Shown here one piece after another: positions 44,331 through 52,920 of a stretch of DNA of 64,000 bases; positions within the stretch are counted from its first letter, which is position 1; the number at the start of each line of letters is the position of its first letter. The stretch is from Gammaproteobacteria bacterium (GTDB taxonomy: Bacteria; Pseudomonadota; Gammaproteobacteria; Enterobacterales; Kangiellaceae), in NCBI GenBank assembly GCA_013373375.1, contig JABXHY010000034.1:1-64000 (forward strand), given 5' to 3'. Under the pieces are notes generated by a model that had not been told where the DNA came from, made no database searches, and saw only the letters and a list, made by a program, of their open reading frames with translations. The translations under genes were made by a program, and so were the position numbers.

Positions 44331-45551
44331 ATGAAGATTAGAATTATCTCAGTAACAGCACTGATTATGTCTTACTTAGCACCGATTAAAGCTGAGAGTG
44401 AGGTGGATTTTTCAGCTGTGACAGGGCTCGAAGCGCGGCTTTTTGCAGAGACGGCAACCTTTGGACAGGACGATGCTGGTGGTTCTGTGTATTCGGAGCT
44501 CGAGTGGTACTTCAAGTTTGAAAATTCGAGTGTGACTCTAAAGCCTTTTTTCCGTTACGACTCGATGGATGACAATCGTACTCACGTTGACTTACGAGAA
44601 GCCTATTGGCAGACAGTGGGCGATGAGTGGTCTTTAACTGTTGGAGTCAATAAAGTCTTCTGGGGTGTCGCAGAAACATCCCATTTAGTCGATATCATTA
44701 ATCAAACAGACGCCGTGGAAAACATTGACGGGGAAGATAAACTGGGACAGCCAATGCTCAATTTTAATCTGGAGAAAAGCTGGGGGACGTTAGCTTTTTA
44801 TATTCTTCCTAAGTTTAGAGAAAGGACATTTGCCAGTGATGAAGGCCGATTGCGCCTGGAACTGGTTGTCAATGATGAGATAGCAAATTACGAAAGTTCA
44901 GATGAAGATGAGCATATTGATTTTGCAGTAAGATACAGCACTTTCGTTGACGTATGGGATATTGGCTTTTCGTATTTCAATGGAACTAGCCGTGACCCTT
45001 TATTTGAAGTCGATTTCTTAAACTCAGAACTTATACCGTTTTATCCTCTAATAGAACAGGTCGGAATCGATGCTCAAGCGACTGTGGATGAATGGTTGTG
45101 GAAATTAGAGTACATCAATCGCTCTGGCTTTAATCTTCCTGGATCGACGAGCTCGAGCTACAGTGCGGCGGTATTTGGATTTGAATACAGTTCTTACGGA
45201 GTATTCGACTCACCGATGGATCTAGGTTGGATTTTTGAGTATCAATATGACGAGCGAGATGCATTTGGATCTGGCAGCTTCAATATTGATATTAGTGATG
45301 TGATTGTGGCGGGCGCGCGCTTAACCTTTAATGATGTGCAGTCGACCAGCTTGCTTACCGGTCTAGGATACGAAACCGATGGCGACGCTACTTTTCTTTC
45401 AATTGAAGGCTCAAGGCGAATTGGGGATGATATGAAACTCAGTGTGGAAGGACGGGTTTTTCATAACATATCAAAAGATTTTGCTGAAACATTTTTCTTT
45501 TCTTATCGTAACGACTCATTTATCCAAATTAATTTTGAGAAGTTTTTTTAG
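44331..45551 (+). CDS. Outer-membrane beta-barrel protein, porin-like
   Basis: 406 residues with a signal peptide (MKIRIISVTALIMSYLAPIKA), then repeated amphipathic beta strands rich in Tyr, Trp and Phe (GVNKVFWGVAETSHLVDIIN, VRYSTFVDVWDIGFSYFNGT, FIQINFEKFF at the end). The terminal Phe and alternating pattern indicate an outer-membrane barrel of about 16 strands. The family is not certain; it looks like uncharacterised gammaproteobacterial outer-membrane proteins rather than a classical OmpC porin. Three 16-base repeats begin right after its stop. Confidence 0.8.
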   Translation: MKIRIISVTALIMSYLAPIKAESEVDFSAVTGLEARLFAETATFGQDDAGGSVYSELEWYFKFENSSVTLKPFFRYDSMDDNRTHVDLREAYWQTVGDEWSLTVGVNKVFWGVAETSHLVDIINQTDAVENIDGEDKLGQPMLNFNLEKSWGTLAFYILPKFRERTFASDEGRLRLELVVNDEIANYESSDEDEHIDFAVRYSTFVDVWDIGFSYFNGTSRDPLFEVDFLNSELIPFYPLIEQVGIDAQATVDEWLWKLEYINRSGFNLPGSTSSSYSAAVFGFEYSSYGVFDSPMDLGWIFEYQYDERDAFGSGSFNIDISDVIVAGARLTFNDVQSTSLLTGLGYETDGDATFLSIEGSRRIGDDMKLSVEGRVFHNISKDFAETFFFSYRNDSFIQINFEKFF

Positions 45552-45552
45552 T

Positions 45553-45600
45553 TGAGAGTATGTGTAGATGAGAGTATGTGCAGATGAGAGTATGGGGTTA
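45553..45600. repeat. Three tandem 16-bp repeats
   Basis: TGAGAGTATGTGTAGA (45553), TGAGAGTATGTGCAGA (45569) and TGAGAGTATGGGGTTA (45585). The first two differ by one base. The array begins two bases after the stop codon of the barrel gene, a placement like that of the array at 29326. Confidence 0.85.
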
Positions 45601-45623
45601 CGAATGACAAAGTTATACATGAG

Positions 45624-47654
45624 TTAATTCGTAGCGCCTATTTGCATACTGACCAACTGACTAAAATAATTTTCCTTCTGGCCTAACAGTGAACGGTAAA
45701 TTTGTTGATAGGCCAGAACATTTTTGATGTAAGAGCGAGTTTCTTTGTAGGGGACAGTTTCGATCCAAATGTCTGCTGGTACGCTGGTATTTTCCGGTAA
45801 CCATCTGGCTACATTATGTCGACCCGCATTGTAAGACGCAGTTGCCAGTATTTGATTATTTTCATGCAATTCCAGTAAATACTTCAAGTAACGAGTGCCC
45901 AAAGTAACATTCAGTTCTGGATCGTTGAGATCATTGGCTTTAGGCGTTGGTAGATTTTGTTTTTTCGCAATATATTTTGCGGTGTAAGGCATAAGTTGCA
46001 TTAAGCCTCTGGCACCAACTCCTGAATAGGCATCGGGCATGAATGCACTTTCTTTTCTTGCAATCGCGAGGCTTAGAGTTAAGTCAAGATCCGAATCACT
46101 CGAGGCTTTTGCCATTAACTTATGAAAAGCCAACGGAAAACGCATATCAACACTGTCGTACAGTCCTGTATCAGCCAACATGAAAATAACTTGTTCATGC
46201 CATCCCCATTGGTGTGCAACCGCGGCTAAATGCTTTTGTTGAATTCCGTTGTATTGATTTTTGGCGTGGTTCCATTCGCGTCGAGCCGAAAGGTGATGCC
46301 CTAACTTCCATAATTCATGTGCCATTTGAATTCTGCGGTGCTGTTGCAACTCGACAACCATTCGATCGTCAAACGGGTAAGGTTGGTTTTCAAGGTTAGG
46401 CGGTTGACCGATTAAAGCCGCAGCAAGAAAGCCATAATAACTGCGTTTAGTCGCCAGCTGAGTGTAAAGCTGTGTGGCCTTTTCGGTATTTCCAAGTGCA
46501 CTTTCAACACGTGCTTGCCAGTACAACCAGTCATTTTTAGAGTTGCTGGGAGGCGGAGTTTTCGACAGCCACGTTTGCAGTTCTTGCCAGTTTTCTTTTC
46601 TAAGTTCATTCGCCAGCTTCCAACGTAAAACAAGCGCGTCAGCTTCTTCTGGTGGAATCTTCGTTAGCCAAACATCAGCACTTGGATGGCCTTTTGAGGC
46701 TAAAGCAAGAGCAAAGTTTCGAGCCATATCGGGCAAGTGCTGACTTTTAAGTTCAAAATGTTGACGAGATTGCTCGAGATAACTGAGCGTTTTATCTGGA
46801 GCCGACCAGATTTTTTTACTGTATATTTTGGCTGCAACTTCCGAGAGCTTAACGGTATCAAGGCCAGGAGCTGGTGGGTTGGTTAATAACTGTGGTCGAG
46901 AAAAAGCTTTTACACCCAATAGAGCGATGTCTTTGTCTGAATTGGGCAGCTGCTTCGCAAGATAACGCATTAAACCGGTATTATTTTGTTCTAAAGCTAA
47001 GATGTACCTTTGCCAAATTAAATCAGGTGTCAATTCACCTTGTTTCGACATGATTGTGAAAATCGGATCGCACTCGTCAGGCCTTGAACTACCGTGAAGC
47101 CATATTGACTTTGCAAAATCAAAAATATCGCGCTTATTTTCGTCTGTTTTTAATCGGAAATTTATCCAATGACATTGCAGACGAACATCGGATGTCGGTC
47201 GATAATAAGTTAAGAACAGGTAGGTTTGATTTTTGCGTGCTAGTTCATACAGAAAGCGAGAGCGAATCCAGTCCGTTACCGGTTGATCCTGATAGCTATC
47301 AAGAAATGTTTGCAGCGCCTCTCGGTTTTTAAGAGTGACATTATCCAGTAATTCTGCGCGCTCAAGATAGGGATATAACACATAAGTTTTAAGTTGGTTT
47401 TTTAAGCGTTTAAATTCAACTGAATCACCCTGGCGAAGCGCTGTGAGCGCCTTCTTGAATTGTTCTCTGTGCCTTTGAAACTCTGCGGATTGAAATGCAT
47501 TTGGTTTTTCGTGGTCGTCCAGATTGTTAATCTGCACTTCAATTTCGGTGGTGCTCTTAATAATAGGTGTATTATCCGCGGAAAGGTGTGTCACCACTCC
47601 TGCAAAAAAAGTGAAGCAAAAAAATAGTCTGTGTATTGTAGCTCTGCTTCTCAT
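45624..47654 (-). CDS. slt: Soluble lytic murein transglycosylase
   Basis: Cleaves the glycan strands of peptidoglycan to 1,6-anhydromuramoyl products in the periplasm. About 676 residues from the ATG at 47654 (AGGG 6 bases upstream), with a signal peptide (RSRATIHRLFFCFTFFAGVV), a long helical U/L superhelix, and a C-terminal catalytic domain with Glu in ARKESAFMPDAYS, GARGLMQLMPYTA, and ATASYNAGRHNVARWL. The frame extends upstream to a GTG at 47699 and another ATG at 47672, so the exact start is uncertain. Length matches E. coli Slt70. Confidence 0.93.
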   Translation of the reverse strand: MRSRATIHRLFFCFTFFAGVVTHLSADNTPIIKSTTEIEVQINNLDDHEKPNAFQSAEFQRHREQFKKALTALRQGDSVEFKRLKNQLKTYVLYPYLERAELLDNVTLKNREALQTFLDSYQDQPVTDWIRSRFLYELARKNQTYLFLTYYRPTSDVRLQCHWINFRLKTDENKRDIFDFAKSIWLHGSSRPDECDPIFTIMSKQGELTPDLIWQRYILALEQNNTGLMRYLAKQLPNSDKDIALLGVKAFSRPQLLTNPPAPGLDTVKLSEVAAKIYSKKIWSAPDKTLSYLEQSRQHFELKSQHLPDMARNFALALASKGHPSADVWLTKIPPEEADALVLRWKLANELRKENWQELQTWLSKTPPPSNSKNDWLYWQARVESALGNTEKATQLYTQLATKRSYYGFLAAALIGQPPNLENQPYPFDDRMVVELQQHRRIQMAHELWKLGHHLSARREWNHAKNQYNGIQQKHLAAVAHQWGWHEQVIFMLADTGLYDSVDMRFPLAFHKLMAKASSDSDLDLTLSLAIARKESAFMPDAYSGVGARGLMQLMPYTAKYIAKKQNLPTPKANDLNDPELNVTLGTRYLKYLLELHENNQILATASYNAGRHNVARWLPENTSVPADIWIETVPYKETRSYIKNVLAYQQIYRSLLGQKENYFSQLVSMQIGATN

Positions 47655-47867
47655 CGACTGCCCTGAGCGCATTAAAACGAAACGAATGAGATGGTTCACT
47701 GTAACTCATAACTGCGATAAATTACACGGTAAATTAGTTACCTAAATGATTATTTATCTAGCCTTTGTCCCTAAAAGCAAAGCTTTAGTTCCCTTAAGAT
47801 GCAGCTTTCTCTGTATAATATAGCGCAACTAAAACGATGTGATAATTTTTCGTAGGAATTAAAGCGC

Positions 47868-49790
47868 ATGGCGATATTACGTGGAGATGAACTTTGTTTA
47901 TCTTTCGGAACACATATTTTATTGGATCGAGTCAAATTTTCGATAGAAAGAGGCGAAAAAATAGGGATCGTCGGGCGCAATGGTGCCGGAAAATCATCGC
48001 TAATGAAGTTGATTGCTGGCGTGAATTTACCGGATCAGGGAAATTTGCAAAAGCAAAAGGACGTTCGAGTTCGCTATTTACCACAAGCTCTGCCCGAAGC
48101 ACTCGACATGTCGGTTTTTGACTATGTTGCTGGTGGCGTCAGTGATTTACGAGAAGGACTGGAACGATACCAACAGCTTCTTGAAACCCAAATCGACTCA
48201 GATGAAGTTAATCAGTTACACGACTTTCTCGATCGTACCGGAGCATGGCACTGGGAACAAAAAGTTGAGTCGGTGTTGTCTCGTTTGGAGCTTGATGGCA
48301 GCGCTTCACTAGCCGACTTATCGGGTGGTTGGCGTCGACGAGTATCATTGGCTGAGTGCCTTGCAGCAGAGCCTGATTTATTATTACTGGACGAACCTAC
48401 TAACCACCTTGATTTGGAAACAATTGAATGGTTAGAGCAATCGATTCAACAATTTAAAGGTGCCGTATTGTTGATATCCCATGATCGTGCGTTTATCGAT
48501 GCGATTGTCGCGACGATATGGGAAATCGATAGAGGGATTTTGCGAGTCTTTCCAGCGCCTTATGACAAATACCTTGAGCAAAAGCAGCTGCAACTCGCTG
48601 AAGAAGAGAAAGTTAATGCTGAGTTCGATAAACGTCTCGCCAACGAAGAAAAGTGGATCCGTCAAGGTATTAAAGCCCGAAGAACACGAAATGAAGGTCG
48701 AGTCAGAGCGCTGAAAAAAATGCGTGACGAGCGTCGACAGAGACGTGAGCAACAAACGACAGCCAAACTCGATGTTAAGAGTGGCGGTGGTTCTGGTAAG
48801 TTAGTTGCGGTACTGGAAAATGTCTATTTAAGCCGAGGTGGTAAGCAGCTTATTTCTGACTTTACTACGACCATTGTTAAGGGTGATAAAATAGGGGTAT
48901 TAGGTCCGAATGGTTGCGGTAAAAGTTCGCTTATCAAAGCTATTTTAGGAGAGTTAACGCCCGACAGCGGAATGATTGAACTAGGGACACAGCTGGAAAT
49001 TGCTTATTTTGACCAGATGCGGTCGAGTATTCGAACGGAACTCACCATTATGGAGAACATAGGCGAGGGAAGAGATTTCATTGAAGTAAACGGCGAGAAA
49101 CGCCATGTCATCAGTTATCTCTCTGACTATGGATTTGGCCCAGAAAGGATGAATACGCCCGCCAGCAGCTTATCAGGCGGTGAAATCAGCCGTTTAGTGT
49201 TAGCAAAATTATTTACTCGTGCGGGTAATTTACTCATTTTGGATGAGCCCACAAATGACCTGGATATCGATACTTTAGAGTTGTTGGAAAGTCAGTTAGT
49301 GGCGTTTAGTGGAACTGTAATTGTAATTAGCCATGATCGACGATTTTTGGACAATGTAGCGTCAGCTCTTATGGTGTTTGATGGCCCTGATGGCATTGTC
49401 GAAATTGCAGGAGGGTTCCAGGAGTATCAGCATTATCGGCAGAAAAAAGATGATGCACGGGCAAAGCAAAACGCAGCGGGGAAAAATAACAGTTCTACTC
49501 GAACTAATGACAAAGCTGAGTCGATTAAAAAGGAAAACGCCGCGCCAGCTGGAACTAACGCGCCAGCTGGAACTAAAAAGTTGTCTTACAAACTGCAGCG
49601 AGAACTCGATAATTTACCAGCTGAGCTAGAGCAGCTGGAAGCAAAAATCGAAGAGCAAGAGAAGCGACTGAGTCAGCCTGAGTTTGCTCAATCTTCTAAC
49701 GAATATGAAAATTTGGCGAGTTTACAGCAGGCGCTTGAACAAAAACTAGACCGCTGGGAAGCCCTTGAGGCAATGAAGTCTGCCAACTGA
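47868..49790 (+). CDS. uup: ABC-F family ATPase Uup
   Basis: 640 residues with two nucleotide-binding domains: Walker A GRNGAGKSSL and GPNGCGKSSL, signatures LSGGWRRR and LSGGEISR, Walker B LLLLDEPTNHLDL and LLILDEPTNDLDI. A charged linker (RTRNEGRVRALKKMRDERRQ) is followed, after the second domain, by a C-terminal coiled-coil (about 570-635) that binds DNA in E. coli Uup. There are no membrane spans. Uup acts on ribosomes and in replication-intermediate processing. An 18-base in-frame duplication (49542-49577) repeats APAGTN/APAGTK in the linker before the coiled coil. Confidence 0.94.
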   Translation: MAILRGDELCLSFGTHILLDRVKFSIERGEKIGIVGRNGAGKSSLMKLIAGVNLPDQGNLQKQKDVRVRYLPQALPEALDMSVFDYVAGGVSDLREGLERYQQLLETQIDSDEVNQLHDFLDRTGAWHWEQKVESVLSRLELDGSASLADLSGGWRRRVSLAECLAAEPDLLLLDEPTNHLDLETIEWLEQSIQQFKGAVLLISHDRAFIDAIVATIWEIDRGILRVFPAPYDKYLEQKQLQLAEEEKVNAEFDKRLANEEKWIRQGIKARRTRNEGRVRALKKMRDERRQRREQQTTAKLDVKSGGGSGKLVAVLENVYLSRGGKQLISDFTTTIVKGDKIGVLGPNGCGKSSLIKAILGELTPDSGMIELGTQLEIAYFDQMRSSIRTELTIMENIGEGRDFIEVNGEKRHVISYLSDYGFGPERMNTPASSLSGGEISRLVLAKLFTRAGNLLILDEPTNDLDIDTLELLESQLVAFSGTVIVISHDRRFLDNVASALMVFDGPDGIVEIAGGFQEYQHYRQKKDDARAKQNAAGKNNSSTRTNDKAESIKKENAAPAGTNAPAGTKKLSYKLQRELDNLPAELEQLEAKIEEQEKRLSQPEFAQSSNEYENLASLQQALEQKLDRWEALEAMKSAN

Positions 49791-49837
49791 TCGGAGCAGT
49801 AAATAAGACCGACTGGCCATGCTTCACTTGCTTCACC

Positions 49838-49880
49838 CCCCATGTTCACGAGATAATCAGCTTATATAGTGAACATGGGG
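49838..49880. repeat. Perfect 12-bp inverted repeat between uup and phhA
   Basis: CCCCATGTTCAC (49838-49849) and GTGAACATGGGG (49869-49880) enclose a 19-base AT-rich loop. There is no T tract. It could be a terminator-like hairpin for uup, a leader structure or an operator for phhA, whose start is 53 bases downstream. It does not match a TyrR/PhhR box (TGTAAA-N6-TTTACA). Confidence 0.6.
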
Positions 49881-49932
49881 CATTAATCATGCTCCCAGTA
49901 ATCGCAAACATGCACAGTAAGAGGTGTTGTTA

Positions 49933-50733
49933 ATGGCAAAGGGTACAAAGTACAAAGCCCGTGAAGCTGATGAAAATGGTTTTATTCATTACAGCGAAGA
50001 AGAACATTCGGTGTGGGGCGAGTTATTCAATCGCCAAATGGATATAATTCGCGGCCGAGCATGTAACGAATATTTAGAAGGTATTGATAAGTTAGGCTTA
50101 ACAGCCGACAGAATTCCACAACTTGAAGATGTGAATAAAATTCTTCGAAAAGAAACCGGATGGGAAGTGGCATGGGTTCCTGCTTTGATTCCGTTCACCA
50201 AATTCTTTAATTTGTTAGCCAATAAAAAGTTTCCTTGCGCGACTTTTATTCGCACTAGAGAAGAAATGGATTATTTGCAAGAGCCTGATGTGTTCCATGA
50301 AATTTTTGGTCACTGCGCGTTGTTAACAAATCCTTATTTTGCCGAGTTTACTCATACTTATGGAAAATTAGGTGACGCTGCAGCCAAAGAAGATCACGTT
50401 TGGTTGGCGAGACTTTATTGGTTTACAGTTGAATTTGGCTTGCTCAACACTCCTGAAGGCAAGCGAATTTATGGTGGCGGAATTCTTTCTTCTATAGGTG
50501 AGTCCCAGTATGCTTTGACTAATGAGCCTGAGCATCGTCCGTTCGATATAATGACGGTTCTGCGTACGCCTTACCGCATCGATATTATGCAGCCTATCTA
50601 CTACGTCATTGATGGCATGAAGCAGTTATTTGAAATTTCTAATATGGATATCATGGCGCACGTTAAAGAAGCGAAAAAATTAGGCTTGTTTGAACCAGCT
50701 TATCCTCCGAAAGAAGAGAAAAAAGCTAGTTAG
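49933..50733 (+). CDS. phhA: Phenylalanine 4-hydroxylase
   Basis: Hydroxylates phenylalanine to tyrosine using tetrahydrobiopterin, iron and oxygen. 266 residues from the ATG at 49933 (AGAGG upstream), with the iron ligands His122 and His127 in DVFHEIFGHCALL and Glu166 in WFTVEFGLL, and the FIRTREEMDYLQEPD segment. This is the monomeric bacterial type with no regulatory ACT domain. No phhB dehydratase gene follows; a strong terminator closes the gene. Confidence 0.95.
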   Translation: MAKGTKYKAREADENGFIHYSEEEHSVWGELFNRQMDIIRGRACNEYLEGIDKLGLTADRIPQLEDVNKILRKETGWEVAWVPALIPFTKFFNLLANKKFPCATFIRTREEMDYLQEPDVFHEIFGHCALLTNPYFAEFTHTYGKLGDAAAKEDHVWLARLYWFTVEFGLLNTPEGKRIYGGGILSSIGESQYALTNEPEHRPFDIMTVLRTPYRIDIMQPIYYVIDGMKQLFEISNMDIMAHVKEAKKLGLFEPAYPPKEEKKAS

Positions 50734-50765
50734 CAGCAGACTCCTGTTGTGATTAAATAAGAGTT

Positions 50766-50792
50766 AAAACGCCGGTTAATGCCGGCGTTTTC
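50766..50792 (+). terminator. phhA terminator
   Basis: Stem AAAACGCCGG / CCGGCGTTTT with a 6-base loop, followed by T-rich sequence. Confidence 0.88.
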
Positions 50793-50874
50793 ATTATTAT
50801 CTCAATAAATGCCTCCAGAACACCTTATTCCTCGTAAAAGTGTAATTAAGTAGTTAAAGAGTTAAATATTCATT

Positions 50875-51510
50875 ATGAGCCGAAATATCCTGTTTTACCT
50901 TATAAGCCTGAACGCTGGAATTCTTAACGCAGCTGAACTTAATGGTAAGTTAACTTTAAACGACAATATCAAAGTTGATGTCGCAGTCGTTTATTTGAAA
51001 GGTGAGCCTTTCAAGCCCATGCCGTTGGTGATTGATCAAACTAAGCGAATTTTTCATGAACCAGTTTATGTCACTCAACCAGGCGCTGATGCCACCATTC
51101 GTAACAGCGATAGGAGTAGGCATAATGTGTTTGTTAATAATCTTCAGCTCGAATTTAAGCTTAACACTGGGATTCTGAGCCGAAATGACTCAAAGTCTTA
51201 TAATGTAGACTGGCCAAAAGATCACATAATGAGAGTCGGTTGTTTTATTCATAGCACCATGACTTCCTATGTGATTAACATTGAAAGCAATCAATACGAC
51301 ACACTTGTTTTCGACAACAATAACCCTCGCGCACCATTTAAAGTCGAAGCTGTCGATTATCCTTTTGCAATAGAATATAAAACTAAACCCAAAACTGTAT
51401 ACGTTGCTCTTCCATATCGAAACGTAAAACCCGTCGATTACCGTACCGGTCAAGTGCCACTGATTGACGCTGATAGTAACAGTCAAATTGGCACAATCAC
51501 ATTTCAGTAG
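50875..51510 (+). CDS. Periplasmic cupredoxin-like protein
   Basis: 211 residues with a signal peptide (MSRNILFYLISLNAGILNAA). The middle resembles the cupredoxin-like proteins annotated as methylamine-utilization proteins: VTQPGADATIRNSDRSRHNV followed by VGCFIHSTMTSYVI. His83, Cys123, His126 and Met129 could form a type 1 copper site, in a tight C-x2-H-x2-M loop. A C-terminal extension (about 140-211) is unassigned. It faces the truncated haemoglobin gene, with a shared terminator between them. The lack of other mau genes makes a methylamine role unlikely. Confidence 0.8.
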   Translation: MSRNILFYLISLNAGILNAAELNGKLTLNDNIKVDVAVVYLKGEPFKPMPLVIDQTKRIFHEPVYVTQPGADATIRNSDRSRHNVFVNNLQLEFKLNTGILSRNDSKSYNVDWPKDHIMRVGCFIHSTMTSYVINIESNQYDTLVFDNNNPRAPFKVEAVDYPFAIEYKTKPKTVYVALPYRNVKPVDYRTGQVPLIDADSNSQIGTITFQ

Positions 51511-51515
51511 TGCAC

Positions 51516-51541
51516 GCTGAGGTTATCGATATAACCTCAGC
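51516..51541. terminator. Bidirectional hairpin between cupredoxin and haemoglobin genes
   Basis: Perfect 11-base stem GCTGAGGTTAT / ATAACCTCAGC with a CGAT loop, between the two convergent stops. T tracts are short on both sides. Confidence 0.65.
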
Positions 51542-51549
51542 CTTGAGCC

Positions 51550-51951
51550 TTACTCAATAATATCTTTGTGCATTGGTGCAAGTTTGGCTAGCAATTTGTT
51601 CTGTGAGGAGAAGGGCACTTTGTGCGTGTTCATAGAATCGCGAAGCGCCTCCACCAGAGCATTGAAATGCTCACGTTTAATACCTAGGCCAAAGTGAGAG
51701 TCTTTCATAGAAGCGCCTTCATAAGTGCATGGTCCATCAAGCTGGGCACAAAACTGGATAGTGAGCTGCTCCTTAATAAATTCGTTATCGGTTTCGGCAA
51801 AAAACTGTTTGATTCTTTCGTCTTTTAAAATAGTTTCGAACATTGTGTTAACGATTCGTTCGAGACCTTTCTTGCCACCAAAGTCATCAAATGTGTTAGC
51901 TGATACTGCTATTGGAAATGTAAAAAGTAGAGCGATAAATAAAGATTTCAT
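51550..51951 (-). CDS. Group 1 truncated haemoglobin, exported
   Basis: 133 residues with an N-terminal signal peptide (MKSLFIALLFTFPIAVSA) and a trHbI/GlbN-like globin fold: FGGKKGLERIVNTMFETIL, then MKDSHFGLGIKREHFNAL with proximal haem ligand His86. A signal peptide is unusual for truncated globins and places the haem in the periplasm. Two Cys (68 and 75) could form a disulfide there. It ends the leftward group with the DUF3034 gene just upstream (9-base gap), so they are probably co-transcribed. Binding of oxygen or NO is expected from the fold. Confidence 0.88.
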   Translation of the reverse strand: MKSLFIALLFTFPIAVSANTFDDFGGKKGLERIVNTMFETILKDERIKQFFAETDNEFIKEQLTIQFCAQLDGPCTYEGASMKDSHFGLGIKREHFNALVEALRDSMNTHKVPFSSQNKLLAKLAPMHKDIIE

Positions 51952-51960
51952 TGCGACCTC

Positions 51961-52848
51961 TTAAAACTGCAAAGTTAAACTTGTGTACAAACCTGACTGA
52001 TCTTCTTGAAGCGCAACTTCGCCCAAATCAACATACGCGACAGTTAAACTGACGTGTTTTGACGGGTTATAAAGTAGAAAAATGTCACGCCAGTGATCTT
52101 GACGGGCAAAACCTAAGTTGTCCGGATTTTGTTTCATTTCGATTCCAACAGCTAAATTGTCTGCCAATAAATAGGCTAAGGAACCTTCCAGATACCATTT
52201 TTTCTTACTGTTTTGATCACCGCCGAACCCGAGAATTCCATTTTGATTGGCTCGAGTATTTCGGGCTGAAACATTGACTAAAAATGAATGGTCTAAAAAT
52301 AGCTTTGAAGCTGCAATAAACGTTTCAGTATCTTCACTTTTAGTTGCACCAATTAGAGCGAGAACATTGGCGTTGTCACTTTCTTTTTTACTGGCGCCAA
52401 TGCTAACTTGCGGGAGCCAGGTATCTTGCTCAAGAATGGCATCGCCAAAAATATTTACTTTTAAGTTAATAGAGGTGTTTTCAAAGGTGTAGTTTTCGCC
52501 TAATCCTAGTGCAGCACCAACTTTCTGCGTATCAAATTCACTTTCTGAGAAAGAAAGTTCAACTCGATTAAAAAGTCCGACACTGACAGCTGTTGTTTTC
52601 AACTCGAAATCACTCAAGCTGGTTTGAGAGTAATTAAACGCAGCACCTACCTGGTCCTCGGTGCCATAACCACCAATAATTGCAGAGTGGGTAATGCCTC
52701 CACCTGCTGCGCCGTCAATGTTAGGAATTAAACCGGTTAAATTCAGTTTTCCACTGCCAAATAGGTTTGTCTGATTGGCTTCCTCTGCAGCACAGACTGA
52801 CAAAGATGTCAGAGCAGAGCAGAGAAACAGCAGCCATGTTTTTTTCAT
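51961..52848 (-). CDS. DUF3034 family outer-membrane protein
   Basis: 295 residues. A signal peptide (MKKTWLLFLCSALTSLSVCA) is followed by the family's start KLNLTGLIPNIDGAAGGGIT and HSAIIGGYGTEDQVGAAF, then barrel-like strands (RVELSFSESEFDTQKVGAAL) and a C-terminal Phe. DUF3034 members are uncharacterised and, in my recollection, often sit beside truncated globin and methylamine-utilization-like cupredoxin genes, as here. I use the ATG at 52848 because GAGG lies 8 bases upstream; an ATG five codons earlier exists. Confidence 0.87.
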   Translation of the reverse strand: MKKTWLLFLCSALTSLSVCAAEEANQTNLFGSGKLNLTGLIPNIDGAAGGGITHSAIIGGYGTEDQVGAAFNYSQTSLSDFELKTTAVSVGLFNRVELSFSESEFDTQKVGAALGLGENYTFENTSINLKVNIFGDAILEQDTWLPQVSIGASKKESDNANVLALIGATKSEDTETFIAASKLFLDHSFLVNVSARNTRANQNGILGFGGDQNSKKKWYLEGSLAYLLADNLAVGIEMKQNPDNLGFARQDHWRDIFLLYNPSKHVSLTVAYVDLGEVALQEDQSGLYTSLTLQF

Positions 52849-52884
52849 AATCAAAGGCCTCATAGGTTTGGGATGATTTGACTG

Positions 52885-52907
52885 CAGGCCGTAAAATTTA
52901 CGGCCTG
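52885..52907. repeat. Palindromic hairpin between DUF3034 and MBL genes
   Basis: CAGGCCGTAAA / TTTACGGCCTG separated by one base, a near-perfect 23-base palindrome downstream of the MBL stop. It has no T tract, so it may be an mRNA-stabilising or processing hairpin rather than a terminator. Confidence 0.5.
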
Positions 52908-52920
52908 AAGGAGAGTTTGG

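Noticed and set aside
50875-51510. Methylamine-utilization locus
   Set aside because: Only the cupredoxin-like protein resembles so-called mau proteins; MauA, MauB and amicyanin genes are absent.
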